DNA of 64,000 nucleotides from Oscillospiraceae bacterium. Its GTDB lineage: Bacteria; Bacillota; Clostridia; Oscillospirales; Ruminococcaceae. How positions within the stretch are numbered: the first letter of the stretch is position 1; the number at the start of each line of letters is the position of its first letter. The notes under the pieces are model-generated. The model did not search any database. It worked only from the letters and a program-made list of their open reading frames with translations, and had not been told where the DNA came from. The position numbers were made by a program, and so were the translations under genes. The DNA is taken from contig WRAV01000003.1 in assembly GCA_009780025.1 (NCBI GenBank), forward strand, positions 1 through 64,000, written 5' to 3'. Positions 10,643-19,452 of this stretch are shown piece after piece.

Positions 10643-11275
10643 ATGAGTGTCAATCCGGTTATATTTGACCATCCCCTTATCCAGCACAAGCTTAGCTTTG
10701 TGCGGGATAAAACCACCGGCACCAAAGAGTTCCGCGAGCTGATAAGCGAGATCGCGGCTCTGATGTGCTTTGAGGCCACTCGCGATCTCCCCCTGGTCGA
10801 AAGTCAGGTTGAGACCCCCATGGGCCCCTGTAAGACCAGAGTTCTCTGCGGGCGCAAGCTGGCGGTGGTGCCGATCCTGCGGGCCGGGCTTGGTATGGTG
10901 GAAGGCATCCTCTCGATGATTCCCTTGGCTAAAGTGGGGCATATAGGCCTCTACCGGGACCACGATACCCACCTGCCAGTTGAATACTACAGCAAATTGC
11001 CCGCCGACATAAACGAGAGGGATGTCTTTGTCCTAGACCCAATGCTGGCCACTGGCGGTTCAGCTGTGGACGCCATAACTATGATAAAGCAAAAAGGTGC
11101 TAGCAGCATTCACTTTATGTGCATAATTGCTGCACCAGAGGGCCTTGAGGCGTTGTCCCAAGCCCACCCGGACGTTCGCGTTTACTGTGCGGCGCTAGAT
11201 GAGTGCCTCAACGAGAACAAATACATCGTCCCGGGGCTGGGCGACGCAGGCGACAGAATTTTCGGCACCAGATAG
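10643..11275 (+). CDS. upp: Uracil phosphoribosyltransferase
   Basis: 210 residues, the usual length, starting at ATG 10643 (AAAGGGTG eight bases upstream). It converts uracil and PRPP to UMP. It carries the PRPP loop [10 protein letters not shown], the segment [10 protein letters not shown] and the C-terminal uracil site [12 protein letters not shown]. It can use the uracil made by the cytosine deaminase encoded at 29.6-30.9 kb. Its TAG abuts a palindromic repeat. Confidence 0.95.
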   Translation: MSVNPVIFDHPLIQHKLSFVRDKTTGTKEFRELISEIAALMCFEATRDLPLVESQVETPMGPCKTRVLCGRKLAVVPILRAGLGMVEGILSMIPLAKVGHIGLYRDHDTHLPVEYYSKLPADINERDVFVLDPMLATGGSAVDAITMIKQKGASSIHFMCIIAAPEGLEALSQAHPDVRVYCAALDECLNENKYIVPGLGDAGDRIFGTR

Positions 11276-11352
11276 TAGGGACGACCACCCTCGGTCGTCC
11301 GCGTAACCACTCAACTGAAGTCTCAAAAACCGCTTCGGTTGTCCGCACTACA
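11275..11352. repeat. GTAGGG-type palindromic element, copy a
   Basis: Begins GTAGGGACGACC at the upp stop codon and ends GTTGTCCGCACTAC. It contains the small hairpin GACGACCaccctcGGTCGTC. One of about ten related intergenic elements in the window. Confidence 0.6.
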
Positions 11353-11406
11353 ATTTGTGAAATAACACAATCGTGCGTTTGCCGCGAGCTACCCATACAG
11401 CTAGAC

Positions 11407-11435
11407 TTGACAGCTCGATGGTGGGGTAGTATTCT
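11407..11435 (+). promoter_or_regulatory. Promoter for yicC-remA-gmk-rpoZ-priA operon
   Basis: TTGACA (11407-11412), a 17 bp spacer and TATTCT (11430-11435), 17 bp before the yicC start codon. Confidence 0.6.
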
Positions 11436-11452
11436 TTACAAGGGGTGATTGC

Positions 11453-12331
11453 TTGATATACAGCATGACCGGCTATGGGCGGGCTCAACAGCTTATCGAC
11501 GGCAGAGACATAAGCGTTGAGATACGTTCGGTCAACCACCGGTTTTTTGAGTTCAGCACCCGCTTGCCCCGTTCAATGGGGTACCTGGAAGAAATGCTAA
11601 AAGGGTTGGTGCACTCCCGGGTTTCTCGGGGCAAAATAGACCTGAGCCTGACGGTGCTTTCCCTGGAAGAGCCGGGTTCTCAAGTGCTGCTCAACCGCCC
11701 GCTGGCAACGGGTTATCTCACCGCCTTGCGCGAGCTGGGACAGCAGTTGGACATCGAAGACGACATAAGCCTTTCCAGCCTTGCCCGCTTCGGCGATATA
11801 TTCGTCCTGCGCAAAAGTGAAGTGGACGAGGATGCTCTGAGCAGCGCGGTGAGGGAAGTGGCCACCCAGGCTCTGGAGCACTATATGGCCATGCGCCGCA
11901 CCGAGGGTGAAAAGCTGCACCAGGATATTGTCTGCCGCCTTGATAGCATCCTTTCCTATGTGGAACAGGTGGAAGAACGCACCCCTATAATCGCGGAACA
12001 GTATCGTGAGCGGCTCTATCAAAAGCTCTGCGAGGTGTTGGAAAACCAACAGGTCGACCAACAGCGAATTTTGACAGAGGCCGCAATCTTCGCGGAAAAA
12101 ACCGCAGTAGACGAAGAAACTGTGCGTCTGCGCAGCCATCTTTCCCAGCTGAGGGAGATTCTCTCCAGCGAGGGTCAGGTAGGCCGTAAGTTGGACTTTT
12201 TAGTCCAGGAGATGAACAGAGAAGCTAACACCATCGGCTCCAAGGCGCATGACATAGAAATAGCCAAGGTGGTTGTGGAGATAAAAAGTGAGATTGAGAA
12301 GATTCGCGAGCAGATTCAAAACATAGAATAG
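11453..12331 (+). CDS. yicC: YicC/YloC family endoribonuclease
   Basis: 292 residues. The start is TTG 11453 after AAGGGGTGATTGC, giving the family-typical MIYSMTGYGRA. The conserved IRSVNHRFFE segment and the C-terminal QEMNREANTIGSKAHD block identify it. Family members have been shown to act as endoribonucleases. It heads a classic Firmicutes order: yicC, remA, gmk, rpoZ, priA, def. A 160 bp hairpin repeat separates it from remA. Confidence 0.9.
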   Translation: MIYSMTGYGRAQQLIDGRDISVEIRSVNHRFFEFSTRLPRSMGYLEEMLKGLVHSRVSRGKIDLSLTVLSLEEPGSQVLLNRPLATGYLTALRELGQQLDIEDDISLSSLARFGDIFVLRKSEVDEDALSSAVREVATQALEHYMAMRRTEGEKLHQDIVCRLDSILSYVEQVEERTPIIAEQYRERLYQKLCEVLENQQVDQQRILTEAAIFAEKTAVDEETVRLRSHLSQLREILSSEGQVGRKLDFLVQEMNREANTIGSKAHDIEIAKVVVEIKSEIEKIREQIQNIE

Positions 12332-12491
12332 GAACATGTGTTCAATAATGAGAATCGTCCACAAGCCGAAGCGATTTTTTGCTAGGCAAGGAAGTTTTTC
12401 GCAGGAATACTTTGTGTATTCAAAGAGAAATTGACGCAGCATAGTGGAAAACCGTAGGGTTGTGGGCGGTTCGAGTATTGAATACATGTTC
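12332..12491 (+). repeat. Long-hairpin dispersed repeat, family B, copy 1
   Basis: Imperfect inverted ends of about 33 bp: GAACATGTGTTCAATA at the left pairs with TATTGAATACATGTTC at the right, and CGTCCACAAGCC pairs with GGTTGTGGGCGG further in. The interior has GAAGCGATTTTTTGCTAGG and the small hairpin GAATACtttgtGTATTC. It is homologous to copy 2 near 16.7 kb. It lies inside the operon and ends 14 bp before the remA start. Confidence 0.75.
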
Positions 12492-12505
12492 TGCAAGGAG
12501 TGACT

Positions 12506-12757
12506 ATGAAGCTAATCAACATTGGGTTTGGAAATATGGTCTCAGCCGGGCGGATTATCGCAATTGTCAGCCCGGAATCGGCGCCAATCAAGCGGATTAT
12601 AGGGGACGCCAGAGAGCAAGGCAGCTTGGTCGACGCAACATACGGCAGGCGTACTCGCGCAGTTATCATTACTGACTCCGGGCATATAATTCTCTGTGCC
12701 GTACAGCCGGAAACAGTTGCCGGGCGCCTGGATGGGGGAGAGAACGGCGATGACTAA
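12506..12757 (+). CDS. remA: RemA/DUF370 family DNA-binding regulator
   Basis: 83 residues, from ATG 12506 after AAGGAGTGACT. The N-terminus [20 protein letters not shown] and the segment [19 protein letters not shown] match the RemA (DUF370) family. In Bacillus these proteins oligomerise on DNA and activate matrix and osmoprotection genes. The position between yicC and gmk is conserved in Firmicutes. It overlaps gmk by eight bases. Confidence 0.9.
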   Translation: MKLINIGFGNMVSAGRIIAIVSPESAPIKRIIGDAREQGSLVDATYGRRTRAVIITDSGHIILCAVQPETVAGRLDGGENGDD

Positions 12758-13361
12758 ACGCGGTGTGCTTATTGTGGTTTCCGGTCCCTCCGGGGTGGGG
12801 AAGGACTCGGTGCTGCGGATGTATATGCCGGGCAAGACTTGCGTCAAGCTGAGCATATCCTCCACCACTAGGATACCCAGGCAGGGAGAAGTAGACGGCG
12901 AGCACTACAACTTTGTCTCCCGGGAAGTATTTGAGGGGATGATAGCCCGGCACGAAATGCTCGAGTATGCCGAGTACGCCGGGAACTACTACGGTACCCC
13001 CAAAAAATGGGTGGAGGATACCCTGGCTTCCGGGAAGCACGTCATATTGGAAGTTGAGCTTATCGGCGCGCTAAAAATCCGCGCCCTCACCCCCGAGGCG
13101 GTCTTCGTCTTCCTGATGCCGCCTTCGCTCAAGGCTCTGGAAGATAGGCTGATCGGCAGAGGCACCGAGACCATCGCGTCAATTGACAAGCGAATGAAGG
13201 CGGCCAGAAACGAGATTCTGCACGCTGGCGCTTACGACTATATCGTCGTTAACCACACACTACAGGAAAGCTGTGAGATGCTGGATGTTATAATCAATGC
13301 CGCAGCTCTTCGCACGTCACACCAAAAAGATATTATAGGGGAGGTTATTAATCATGCTTAG
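12750..13361 (+). CDS. gmk: Guanylate kinase
   Basis: 203 residues, from ATG 12750 inside the end of remA; the longer frame from 12696 overlaps remA extensively and is not the start. P-loop [10 protein letters not shown] (residues 11-20), then the GMP-binding region [20 protein letters not shown]. It phosphorylates GMP or dGMP to the diphosphate. Its stop overlaps the rpoZ start, indicating coupling. Confidence 0.94.
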   Translation: MTKRGVLIVVSGPSGVGKDSVLRMYMPGKTCVKLSISSTTRIPRQGEVDGEHYNFVSREVFEGMIARHEMLEYAEYAGNYYGTPKKWVEDTLASGKHVILEVELIGALKIRALTPEAVFVFLMPPSLKALEDRLIGRGTETIASIDKRMKAARNEILHAGAYDYIVVNHTLQESCEMLDVIINAAALRTSHQKDIIGEVINHA

Positions 13362-13548
13362 ACCATCCATGTCTCAGGTTATCGGCAAGCACGAAAATTA
13401 TTATGCGTTTGTGGTGGCGGTCGCCCAGCGCGCGCGCGACATTGCCAATGCCGCCGAACAAAACCAGATAACCCTGGTCGAAAAGCCGGTTAAACTGGCG
13501 GTGGAAGAATTTGCATGCGGCGCGGTGCGCGTCAGCGATTTTATCTAG
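13354..13548 (+). CDS. rpoZ: RNA polymerase omega subunit
   Basis: 64 residues. [10 protein letters not shown], then YYAFVVAVAQRARDIA and EKPVKLAVEEFACGAVRV, is the omega pattern, with the RAR segment and the K-P-V...A-x-E-E block that docks on beta-prime. It overlaps gmk by eight bases and lies just before priA, the standard arrangement. Short but normal for Firmicutes omega. Confidence 0.9.
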   Translation: MLRPSMSQVIGKHENYYAFVVAVAQRARDIANAAEQNQITLVEKPVKLAVEEFACGAVRVSDFI

Positions 13549-13552
13549 CCAT

Positions 13553-15967
13553 ATGCATCTAACCGCACTGGCAGCGGTTGAAAAGGCCGCCTACCACTTC
13601 GACCGAGAATACACCTACCTTGTCCCTGCGCAGCTGGAAGGTAAAGTCCAGCCCGGGTGCCGGGTGCGGGTGCCTTTTGGGCGAGGCGGAGGTAGGCGGA
13701 TGGCCATTGTGCTCGGCCTGTCTAAGGCTGAAGAGGCGGGCTCGCTCAAGCCGATTCTGGAGCTCTACGACCCAGTACCCCTGCTGGATGATGAAGGTTT
13801 GGCTCTTTTGCGTTACCTAAAGGATCAGACCTTCTGCACCTGGTTTGATGCGCTTAGGCTGCTTTTGCCTGCCGGATTGGGAATTGTATTTACTACGCTA
13901 TATCTGCCCGCAAAAGGTGCGTTGCCTCTGCTTGACCCGCGTCATAAGGAAGTGCTTGCTTACCTCAAAAAATCTGGGCAGGCGCTCTCAGCTCAACGGT
14001 TGTGCGGGGCGACTGGGGTCGACGAGCAGGAGCTCGAAGCTATGGTTGCCCTGGGTGCCCTTGAGTGCCTGGAGCGCAGCCGAGGCAAAATTTTGGACGA
14101 GAAAGTTACCATGCTGCGCCTGACGCCGGGATGGGAGGAGCTAAAACTCAGCCCGGGACAAAAGAAGGCCGCGGCATTTCTCGCGGAAAACGACGGCGCT
14201 TCTCTCAAAGAGCTCTGCTACTATACCGGCATTACCCGCACGGTGGCGCAGGGACTGCGCACCAAAGGCGGGGTGGAGTTTTACGATCAGGTGGTGTCGC
14301 GCAACCCGTACGCGGGGAAGGATTTTACGCCTGCGCCGCCAATCGATCTCACAGGAGACCAACAAAAAGCTGCTGACAGACTCTTAGGTTACCTTGAAAA
14401 CCCGGACAAACCGGCCCTACTCTACGGGGTGACCGGTTCCGGCAAGACTCAGGTTTATCTTCGCTTGATTGAACAAACACTCAGCCTCGGCCGGGGCGCC
14501 ATTGTCCTCGTGCCGGAGATAGCCCTCACAACTCAGACCCTAGAGAGCTTCCACGCCCGGTTTGGTGGGCGGGTTGCGGTGCTCCACAGCGGACTCTCCC
14601 TAGGCGAGCGGATGGACGAGTGGCGCAGGGTAAAGGGCGGCGGCGCCGACATCGTTGTAGGCACCCGCTCTGCGGTGTTTGCACCACTAAAAAGCATAGG
14701 TCTCATCGTAATAGACGAAGAGCAAGAGCATACGTATAAGTCCGATAAATCGCCCCGTTTCAACGCACGGGATATCGCTCGAGCCCGCTGCAAATACCAT
14801 GGGGCGTTGCTGTTGTTGGCATCAGCCACCCCATCGGTAGAGAGCTACCACGCGGCACAAACTGGGCGCTCACACCTTGTCTCCTTGCCTCTGCGGTACG
14901 GAAAAGACAAGCTACCAACGGTCGAAGTCGTCGATATGAGCCGACACGAAAACCTCTCCGATACCCCCGAGTTCAGTCTGCGCTTGCGGGAAGAGCTACA
15001 ATACAACCTAACCCACGGACAGCAGAGCATCTTGCTGCTCAACCGGCGGGGACATTCGCCGTTGGTGCGATGCCTGGGTTGCGGGGCCGTAGCCGAGTGT
15101 CAATTATGCTCGGTGGCCCTTACATACCACGCGGCAAACGACGCTCTGCTCTGCCACTACTGTGCCTACCGGCAGGAGCGAGACGGCGCTTGCGCACAGT
15201 GCGGCAATCAGCTGCTTCGCTACGTTGGGCAGGGCACTCAAAAGCTGGAAGAAATGCTTAATTTGGTCTTTCCCAAAGCGCGGGTGCTGCGGGTGGATAT
15301 GGATGCCACCATGTCTAAATTCAGCCACCAGCGGTTGTTCGCGGCCTTTGCCGATGGTCAGTACGATATTATGGTCGGCACCCAGATGGTGGCCAAGGGG
15401 CTCAACTTTCCAAACGTCACACTTGTGGGGGTGCTCGGCACCGACCAAAGCCTTTACGCCAACGACTTTCGCAGCTTCGAGCGAACTTTCGCACTGCTCA
15501 CTCAGGTGGTGGGGCGCTCAGGCAGGGGCGGGCTAGAGGGTAGGGCGCTCATCCAGACCTACCTACCCGACCACCCAATTATCAACCTGGCTGCCCGGCA
15601 AGATTACCCCGCCTTCTTTGCTGACGAGGAGCAGAGCCGCAAGCTGCATATCTATCCCCCATACTGCGTGATGGCGGCGGTGGGTTTTAGCGGCCTAGAT
15701 GAAAAAAAAGTGACCCATGCGGCAAAAGCATTTGCCGAAAAATTCAGCTCACTTGCCCGTGAAAATAGCCCAGACCTGCCCCTGCGGCTACTGGGGCCTA
15801 CCCCTGCTGAGGTCGCGCGGGCTGCCGGCAAATACCGGTATAAGCTAATTGTTAAGTGCAAAAATAACGGGGAAACCCGCAGCCTGCTCAGGCAGACACT
15901 GGAATGGTTTTATGGCAGTGTCAAAAACGTGACCGCTTACGTAGATATGCATTATGACGGATGGTAA
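13553..15967 (+). CDS. priA: Primosomal helicase PriA
   Basis: About 804 residues, from ATG 13553 (MHLTALAAVEKAAYHFDREY). The N-terminal 3' DNA-binding domain contains VPFGRGGGRRMAIVLGL. The helicase core carries the P-loop GVTGSGKTQVYL, motif II DEEQEHTYK (DEEH is more usual) and SATPSVES. The zinc-binding insert has four CxxC pairs between residues 508 and 545 (CLGC, CQLC, CHYC, CAQC). The C-terminal helicase lobe has VGTQMVAKGLNFPNVTLVGV and VVGRSGRGG. It reloads the replisome at stalled forks. It lies between rpoZ and def, as is usual. Confidence 0.94.
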   Translation: MHLTALAAVEKAAYHFDREYTYLVPAQLEGKVQPGCRVRVPFGRGGGRRMAIVLGLSKAEEAGSLKPILELYDPVPLLDDEGLALLRYLKDQTFCTWFDALRLLLPAGLGIVFTTLYLPAKGALPLLDPRHKEVLAYLKKSGQALSAQRLCGATGVDEQELEAMVALGALECLERSRGKILDEKVTMLRLTPGWEELKLSPGQKKAAAFLAENDGASLKELCYYTGITRTVAQGLRTKGGVEFYDQVVSRNPYAGKDFTPAPPIDLTGDQQKAADRLLGYLENPDKPALLYGVTGSGKTQVYLRLIEQTLSLGRGAIVLVPEIALTTQTLESFHARFGGRVAVLHSGLSLGERMDEWRRVKGGGADIVVGTRSAVFAPLKSIGLIVIDEEQEHTYKSDKSPRFNARDIARARCKYHGALLLLASATPSVESYHAAQTGRSHLVSLPLRYGKDKLPTVEVVDMSRHENLSDTPEFSLRLREELQYNLTHGQQSILLLNRRGHSPLVRCLGCGAVAECQLCSVALTYHAANDALLCHYCAYRQERDGACAQCGNQLLRYVGQGTQKLEEMLNLVFPKARVLRVDMDATMSKFSHQRLFAAFADGQYDIMVGTQMVAKGLNFPNVTLVGVLGTDQSLYANDFRSFERTFALLTQVVGRSGRGGLEGRALIQTYLPDHPIINLAARQDYPAFFADEEQSRKLHIYPPYCVMAAVGFSGLDEKKVTHAAKAFAEKFSSLARENSPDLPLRLLGPTPAEVARAAGKYRYKLIVKCKNNGETRSLLRQTLEWFYGSVKNVTAYVDMHYDGW

Positions 15968-16001
15968 AAATGCATATAGTTGACTTTTGGGAGGCAGATT
16001 A

Positions 16002-16466
16002 ATGGCTAAGCGAATATTTCTTCCCGGGGACGACCCCGCGTTGCGGAAAAAAAGCCGCGAGGTCACGGTTTTTGACGGGAAGCTCCACCAGCTGCTGGAC
16101 GATATGTACGACACAATGACCGCAGCCGAAGGGGTTGGGCTTGCGGCGGTGCAAATAGGCATTCTGCGACGCGCGGTCATAATAGATATAGATAAGCGGA
16201 TTGAGCTCATCAACCCGGTTATTGCTGAAGAGAGCGAAGAAATGATTACCGCAAGCGAGGGCTGCCTCTCTTTCCCCAAGGAGAGCGGGCTGGTTCCGCG
16301 GCCGAAAAAAGTAATAGTCACTGCCCAGGACCGCCATGGCGACCCAATAACGGTGACCGGGGAGGAGTTGCTAGCCCGCGCGCTCTGCCACGAAATCGAC
16401 CACCTGGAGGGCATTGTCTACCAAGACAAAGCCGTGGAGATGCACAAGCCGGAGGAAGACGAGTAA
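16002..16466 (+). CDS. def: Peptide deformylase
   Basis: 154 residues, from ATG 16002 after GGGAGGCAGATTA. All three motifs are present: GVGLAAVQIG, EGCLSFP and HEIDHLEG, giving the metal ligands Cys and two His plus the catalytic Glu. It removes the N-formyl group from nascent proteins. fmt, often next to it, is absent here; instead a 365 bp spacer with two repeat elements precedes rsmE. Confidence 0.95.
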   Translation: MAKRIFLPGDDPALRKKSREVTVFDGKLHQLLDDMYDTMTAAEGVGLAAVQIGILRRAVIIDIDKRIELINPVIAEESEEMITASEGCLSFPKESGLVPRPKKVIVTAQDRHGDPITVTGEELLARALCHEIDHLEGIVYQDKAVEMHKPEEDE

Positions 16467-16489
16467 GAACCTGCATTTAATAGCGAGAG

Positions 16490-16665
16490 TTATACTTGTT
16501 TCACTTCAAAAGAAGAACTCTTTTGAAGCTGCGGCAAGATCAGCCGCAGTCAGCGCTTCGCGCTGGAAAGCCCGTGTATACGCCATTAACAGCTCCGCTG
16601 CTACACACTCGTGGAGTGTGTAAACTTGAAAAATAAAGTGAATTTTTCAAGTTTAAGGGCTATAT
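16490..16665 (+). repeat. Five-hairpin element, family A, copy 1
   Basis: Ordered hairpins: CTTCAAAAG/CTTTTGAAG; CTGCGGC/GCCGCAG; CAGCGC/GCGCTG; the conserved segment CGTGTATACG; CACACTC/GAGTGTG; ACTTGAAAAA/TTTTTCAAGT. It ends CTATAT. The first and last stems are nearly constant between copies; the middle stems differ in sequence but stay paired. Homologous copies lie at 18138 and 55196. Confidence 0.85.
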
Positions 16666-16800
16666 CCTCGAACCGAAGCGATTTTTTTGTTAGGTGAGGA
16701 AGTTTTCTTTGGAATGCTTTGTGCATTCCAAGGAAAATTGACGAAATATAACGGAGAAATCTCCGGTTCGAGGGTGGCTCGAGTATTGAATGTAGGCCCT
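16656..16800 (+). repeat. Long-hairpin dispersed repeat, family B, copy 2
   Basis: Homologous to the element at 12332 (by eye about 75% over the core): CCGAAGCGATTTTTTTG, GTTAGGTGAGGAAG, GGAATGCtttgtGCATTCC, AAAATTGACG and CTCGAGTATTGAAT. CCTCGAACCG at the left pairs with CGGTTCGAGG at the right. It directly abuts family A copy 1 and ends about 30 bp before rsmE. Confidence 0.75.
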
Positions 16801-16831
16801 AAAGCCCACTAACTGCGATAGAGGAAGCATT

Positions 16832-17560
16832 ATGCCGCGATTTTTTTTAAGCACTATAGACGCAAGCGTCTCCACGGCCTATATCGAGGGAGACGACGCG
16901 AAGCACATCACCAAGGTGCTCCACGCGAAACTGGGACAAGAATTTGTCCTCAGCGACGCCCGGGGCACCGACTATCTGTGCGCGGTGCGCAAGCTGGACA
17001 CGGCAATCGTGACGTTGGATATACTTTCCAGCCAGCCCTGCCAAGGTGAGACCGAAGCGACTATTCGGCTCTACCAGGCCCTGCCAAAAGGTGATAAGCT
17101 CGAGTTTATCATCCAAAAAGCGGTAGAGCTGGGGGTAAGCGAAATTACCCCGGTGCTGACCTCGCGCTGCATCTCCCGGCCCAGCCACAAGGCCATGGAC
17201 AAAAAGCTCGAGCGCCTGCAGCGGATAGCTTACGAAGCCGCCAAACAGTGCGGTCGCGGCATTATTCCGCGTGTGATGCCGCTGCTCGAGATTGACCGGG
17301 CGCTTGTGCAAATGGCCGGCAGCGAGATGCCCATACTCCTATACGAGGAGAGCCGCCAGCCGCTCAGTAAGGTGCTGCGGCCGAACCTAGGCAGTGTCTC
17401 GATTATGGTGGGCAGCGAGGGCGGTTTCTCCCAGGGTGAAGTGGACTTTGCCACAAACCAGGGGGTGGTCTGCGCCAGCTTGGGCAGGCGGATACTGCGC
17501 TGCGAGACCGCACCTATAGCTGCGTTGTCGGTAATTTTATGCCACTTGGGGGAACTGTGA
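16832..17560 (+). CDS. rsmE: 16S rRNA m3U1498 methyltransferase
   Basis: 242 residues, from an ATG after GAGGAAGC. It has the N-terminal PUA-like domain (MPRFFL ... DDAKHITKVLHAKLGQEF) and a SPOUT methyltransferase domain ending in the trefoil-knot motifs IMVGSEGGFSQGEVDFA and LGRRILRCETAPIAAL. It methylates N3 of U1498 in 16S rRNA. Its TGA is overlapped by the GTG of the next gene. Confidence 0.94.
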   Translation: MPRFFLSTIDASVSTAYIEGDDAKHITKVLHAKLGQEFVLSDARGTDYLCAVRKLDTAIVTLDILSSQPCQGETEATIRLYQALPKGDKLEFIIQKAVELGVSEITPVLTSRCISRPSHKAMDKKLERLQRIAYEAAKQCGRGIIPRVMPLLEIDRALVQMAGSEMPILLYEESRQPLSKVLRPNLGSVSIMVGSEGGFSQGEVDFATNQGVVCASLGRRILRCETAPIAALSVILCHLGEL

Positions 17561-18114
17561 GAGTAAAAAAATCTGTAGCCGGTGTGGCTGTCGCCATGGC
17601 TCTGACCTTTGGAATTGTCTGGGGCGGAGCGGCCCTGTCCGGCTGGGTGAGAGTTAGTGTGCAGGAAAGCGCCGCCTACCGCCATAGCGTGATTCTCACC
17701 TCTGTCTTCTCAGGTGAGGACGATGTGGGGCTGGGTGCTATTTTGACGGACGCGAGGGCTCGCGGTTTATTTTTTAAGTTTGCACGCACGCTAACCAACG
17801 CATATGTCAGTTTCGAGCTTATACCATACGGGCAGCTGGAAACCTTTAGCGTTGTGTATGCCGCACTTGGCCCGCATGTGGAGATAGACGACTTTATCTA
17901 CCGGGGCCACGATCTAATAATTACCGGCTCTGTCCTCAGTGAAGCGAGTTACCATGAGTTTTTGGCAAGCCTTAGCGGGTCCGGGTATTTTTTGGATGTG
18001 CGGGGCAGATTTGATATATCAGGCGACGGCGGGGTTCGCTTTGAGATTGAGTGCCTGGCGGCACAGCGGCATGGCCTACAAGTATTAGCAACTAACTTTA
18101 CGAGTTTTAATTAA
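17557..18114 (+). CDS. Hypothetical membrane-anchored protein
   Basis: About 185 residues. I start at GTG 17557, which overlaps the rsmE stop (GTGA) and follows TTGGGGGAACT. Residues ~5-25 (SVAGVAVAMALTFGIVWGGAAL) form a membrane anchor. The rest is a soluble domain with alternating hydrophobic strands (YVSFELIPYGQLETFSVVYA, LIITGSVLSEASYHEFLASL) that resembles PilN/PilO-like or competence-type assembly proteins only loosely. No named family. It is coupled to rsmE and ends at a terminator. Confidence 0.6.
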   Translation: MRVKKSVAGVAVAMALTFGIVWGGAALSGWVRVSVQESAAYRHSVILTSVFSGEDDVGLGAILTDARARGLFFKFARTLTNAYVSFELIPYGQLETFSVVYAALGPHVEIDDFIYRGHDLIITGSVLSEASYHEFLASLSGSGYFLDVRGRFDISGDGGVRFEIECLAAQRHGLQVLATNFTSFN

Positions 18115-18139
18115 GCCACGAAATAAATTCGTGGCTTTT
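18115..18139 (+). terminator. Rho-independent terminator after rsmE operon
   Basis: GCCACGAA/TTCGTGGC stem, 5 nt loop, TTTTA tail. Family A copy 2 begins in its tail. Confidence 0.85.
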
Positions 18140-18298
18140 ATACTCATTCCACTTCAAAAGAAGATCACTTTTGAAGATGCGGTCTTGCAGACCACGACCG
18201 GTGCTTTGCACCGGGGAGATCGTGTATACGCAATTTGCGGCCCTCACAGAGGTCGCACACTTGAAAAGAAAACCGATTTTCAAGTGGATTGCTATATT
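18138..18298 (+). repeat. Five-hairpin element, family A, copy 2
   Basis: CTTCAAAAG/CTTTTGAAG; GGTCT/AGACC; CCGGTGC/GCACCGG; conserved CGTGTATACG; TGCGGCCCTC/GAGGTCGCA (one bulge); ACTTGAAAA/TTTTCAAGT; ends GCTATATT. The middle stems have entirely different bases from copy 1 but the same pairing. A further imperfect hairpin (CATGCTATTT/AAATAGTATG) lies between it and the deacetylase gene. Confidence 0.85.
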
Positions 18299-18420
18299 CG
18301 CAGCTATGCGGTGGACGTCGCTTCGCGCCGCCATGCTATTTTATATTTACAACATGAAATAGTATGTTTTACATTTTTTGGCGCAAGATATTTACAGAAC
18401 CCAATGATGGAGGAATTTGT

Positions 18421-19395
18421 GTGAAGCTTACGAAAAAGTTTATGGTATTTTTGTTGGCTGCCGCGCTGCTGTTTGGTGCCGCTGGGTGCGCAAGCAGAGT
18501 AGAGCCGCCGGCAGTGCCGGAGTACGAGGCGCCACCTGCCTACCAAGCTGGCGCGGATGTTGAGGTCGCCAGGAGAGTGACGCCGCTACCGGAGCCGCCC
18601 ACGCCGCCTGCTGTCGAAGAAGAGCCAGAGCCGGAATCACGTCCCCTTGCCAGAGACATAGAAAGAGCCCCTGACTTTGACGCGATTGCCCAGCTGGGCG
18701 CGGAGCCTCACGGCTGGGGCCATGGCGGACCTGTGGATGAGCGCAATCGCTCGGCTGGGGCGCTGATGTTCCAGCGGAGATATGTGCATCTGGACGCACA
18801 CTTTATAAAGCCGGACTCTGAGCACATTTATCTAACCTTCGACCAGGGGTTTGAGTACGGCTTCACCCCTATAATCCTGGACACACTGCGGGATAAAGGA
18901 GTGCCCGGCGCGTTCTTTTTGACCAAGCACTTTGCCACCGAACACCCCGACCTCGTACAGCGGATGATTGACGAGGGGCATGTCCTGGCCAACCACTCTG
19001 TCCGTCATCTCAGATTCCCTGAGATGACCCTGCAAGGTGCCATGGATGACGTGATGGAGTTCCACAACTACGTGCTAGAGAATTTTGACTATGATATGCA
19101 TCTATTCCGTTTCCCGGAGGGCGTCTTCAACGAGCAGACGCTGGCGCTGCTGCAAAGCCTCGGGTACACCTCGGTCTTCTGGTCGTTCGCCTACAGGGAC
19201 TGGGAACTGGACAATCAGCCGCTAACAATCGACGCCATCAACCGGATGGTAACCAGCGCGCACCCGGGGGCAATTTACCTGCTGCACTCGGTCTCGCAGA
19301 CCAATTCCGAAGTGCTGGGCGATGTGATTGACCTTATCCGAGCCGAAGGGTTTGAGTTTGGGCTGTTGGATTTACCGGCGCCGGAGATGGGGTAA
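18421..19395 (+). CDS. PdaA-like polysaccharide deacetylase lipoprotein
   Basis: 324 residues, from GTG 18421 after TGGAGGAATTT. The signal peptide ends in lipobox AAGC, then a proline- and glutamate-rich linker leads to a NodB-homology domain from about residue 135. Its motif 1 reads LTFDQGFEYG. This follows the PdaA form (TFDNGYENG) rather than TFDDG, so the second Asp is replaced by Gln. HSVRH supplies the metal-binding histidines, and RFPEG and LLHS are present. PdaA removes acetyl groups during muramic-delta-lactam synthesis in the spore cortex, so a role in spore peptidoglycan is likely. PdaA itself is not usually a lipoprotein with such a linker, so the exact substrate is uncertain. 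Confidence 0.8.
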   Translation: MKLTKKFMVFLLAAALLFGAAGCASRVEPPAVPEYEAPPAYQAGADVEVARRVTPLPEPPTPPAVEEEPEPESRPLARDIERAPDFDAIAQLGAEPHGWGHGGPVDERNRSAGALMFQRRYVHLDAHFIKPDSEHIYLTFDQGFEYGFTPIILDTLRDKGVPGAFFLTKHFATEHPDLVQRMIDEGHVLANHSVRHLRFPEMTLQGAMDDVMEFHNYVLENFDYDMHLFRFPEGVFNEQTLALLQSLGYTSVFWSFAYRDWELDNQPLTIDAINRMVTSAHPGAIYLLHSVSQTNSEVLGDVIDLIRAEGFEFGLLDLPAPEMG

Positions 19396-19452
19396 CCACC
19401 TCGGCGCATACGCGCCACTCCTCCAAAGAGGGAAAGTAAAGCAAAGCAAAGA

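Noticed and set aside
18131..18424. 97-codon plus-strand frame before the deacetylase
   Set aside because: It translates the five-hairpin repeat; the other copies have different frames with stops.
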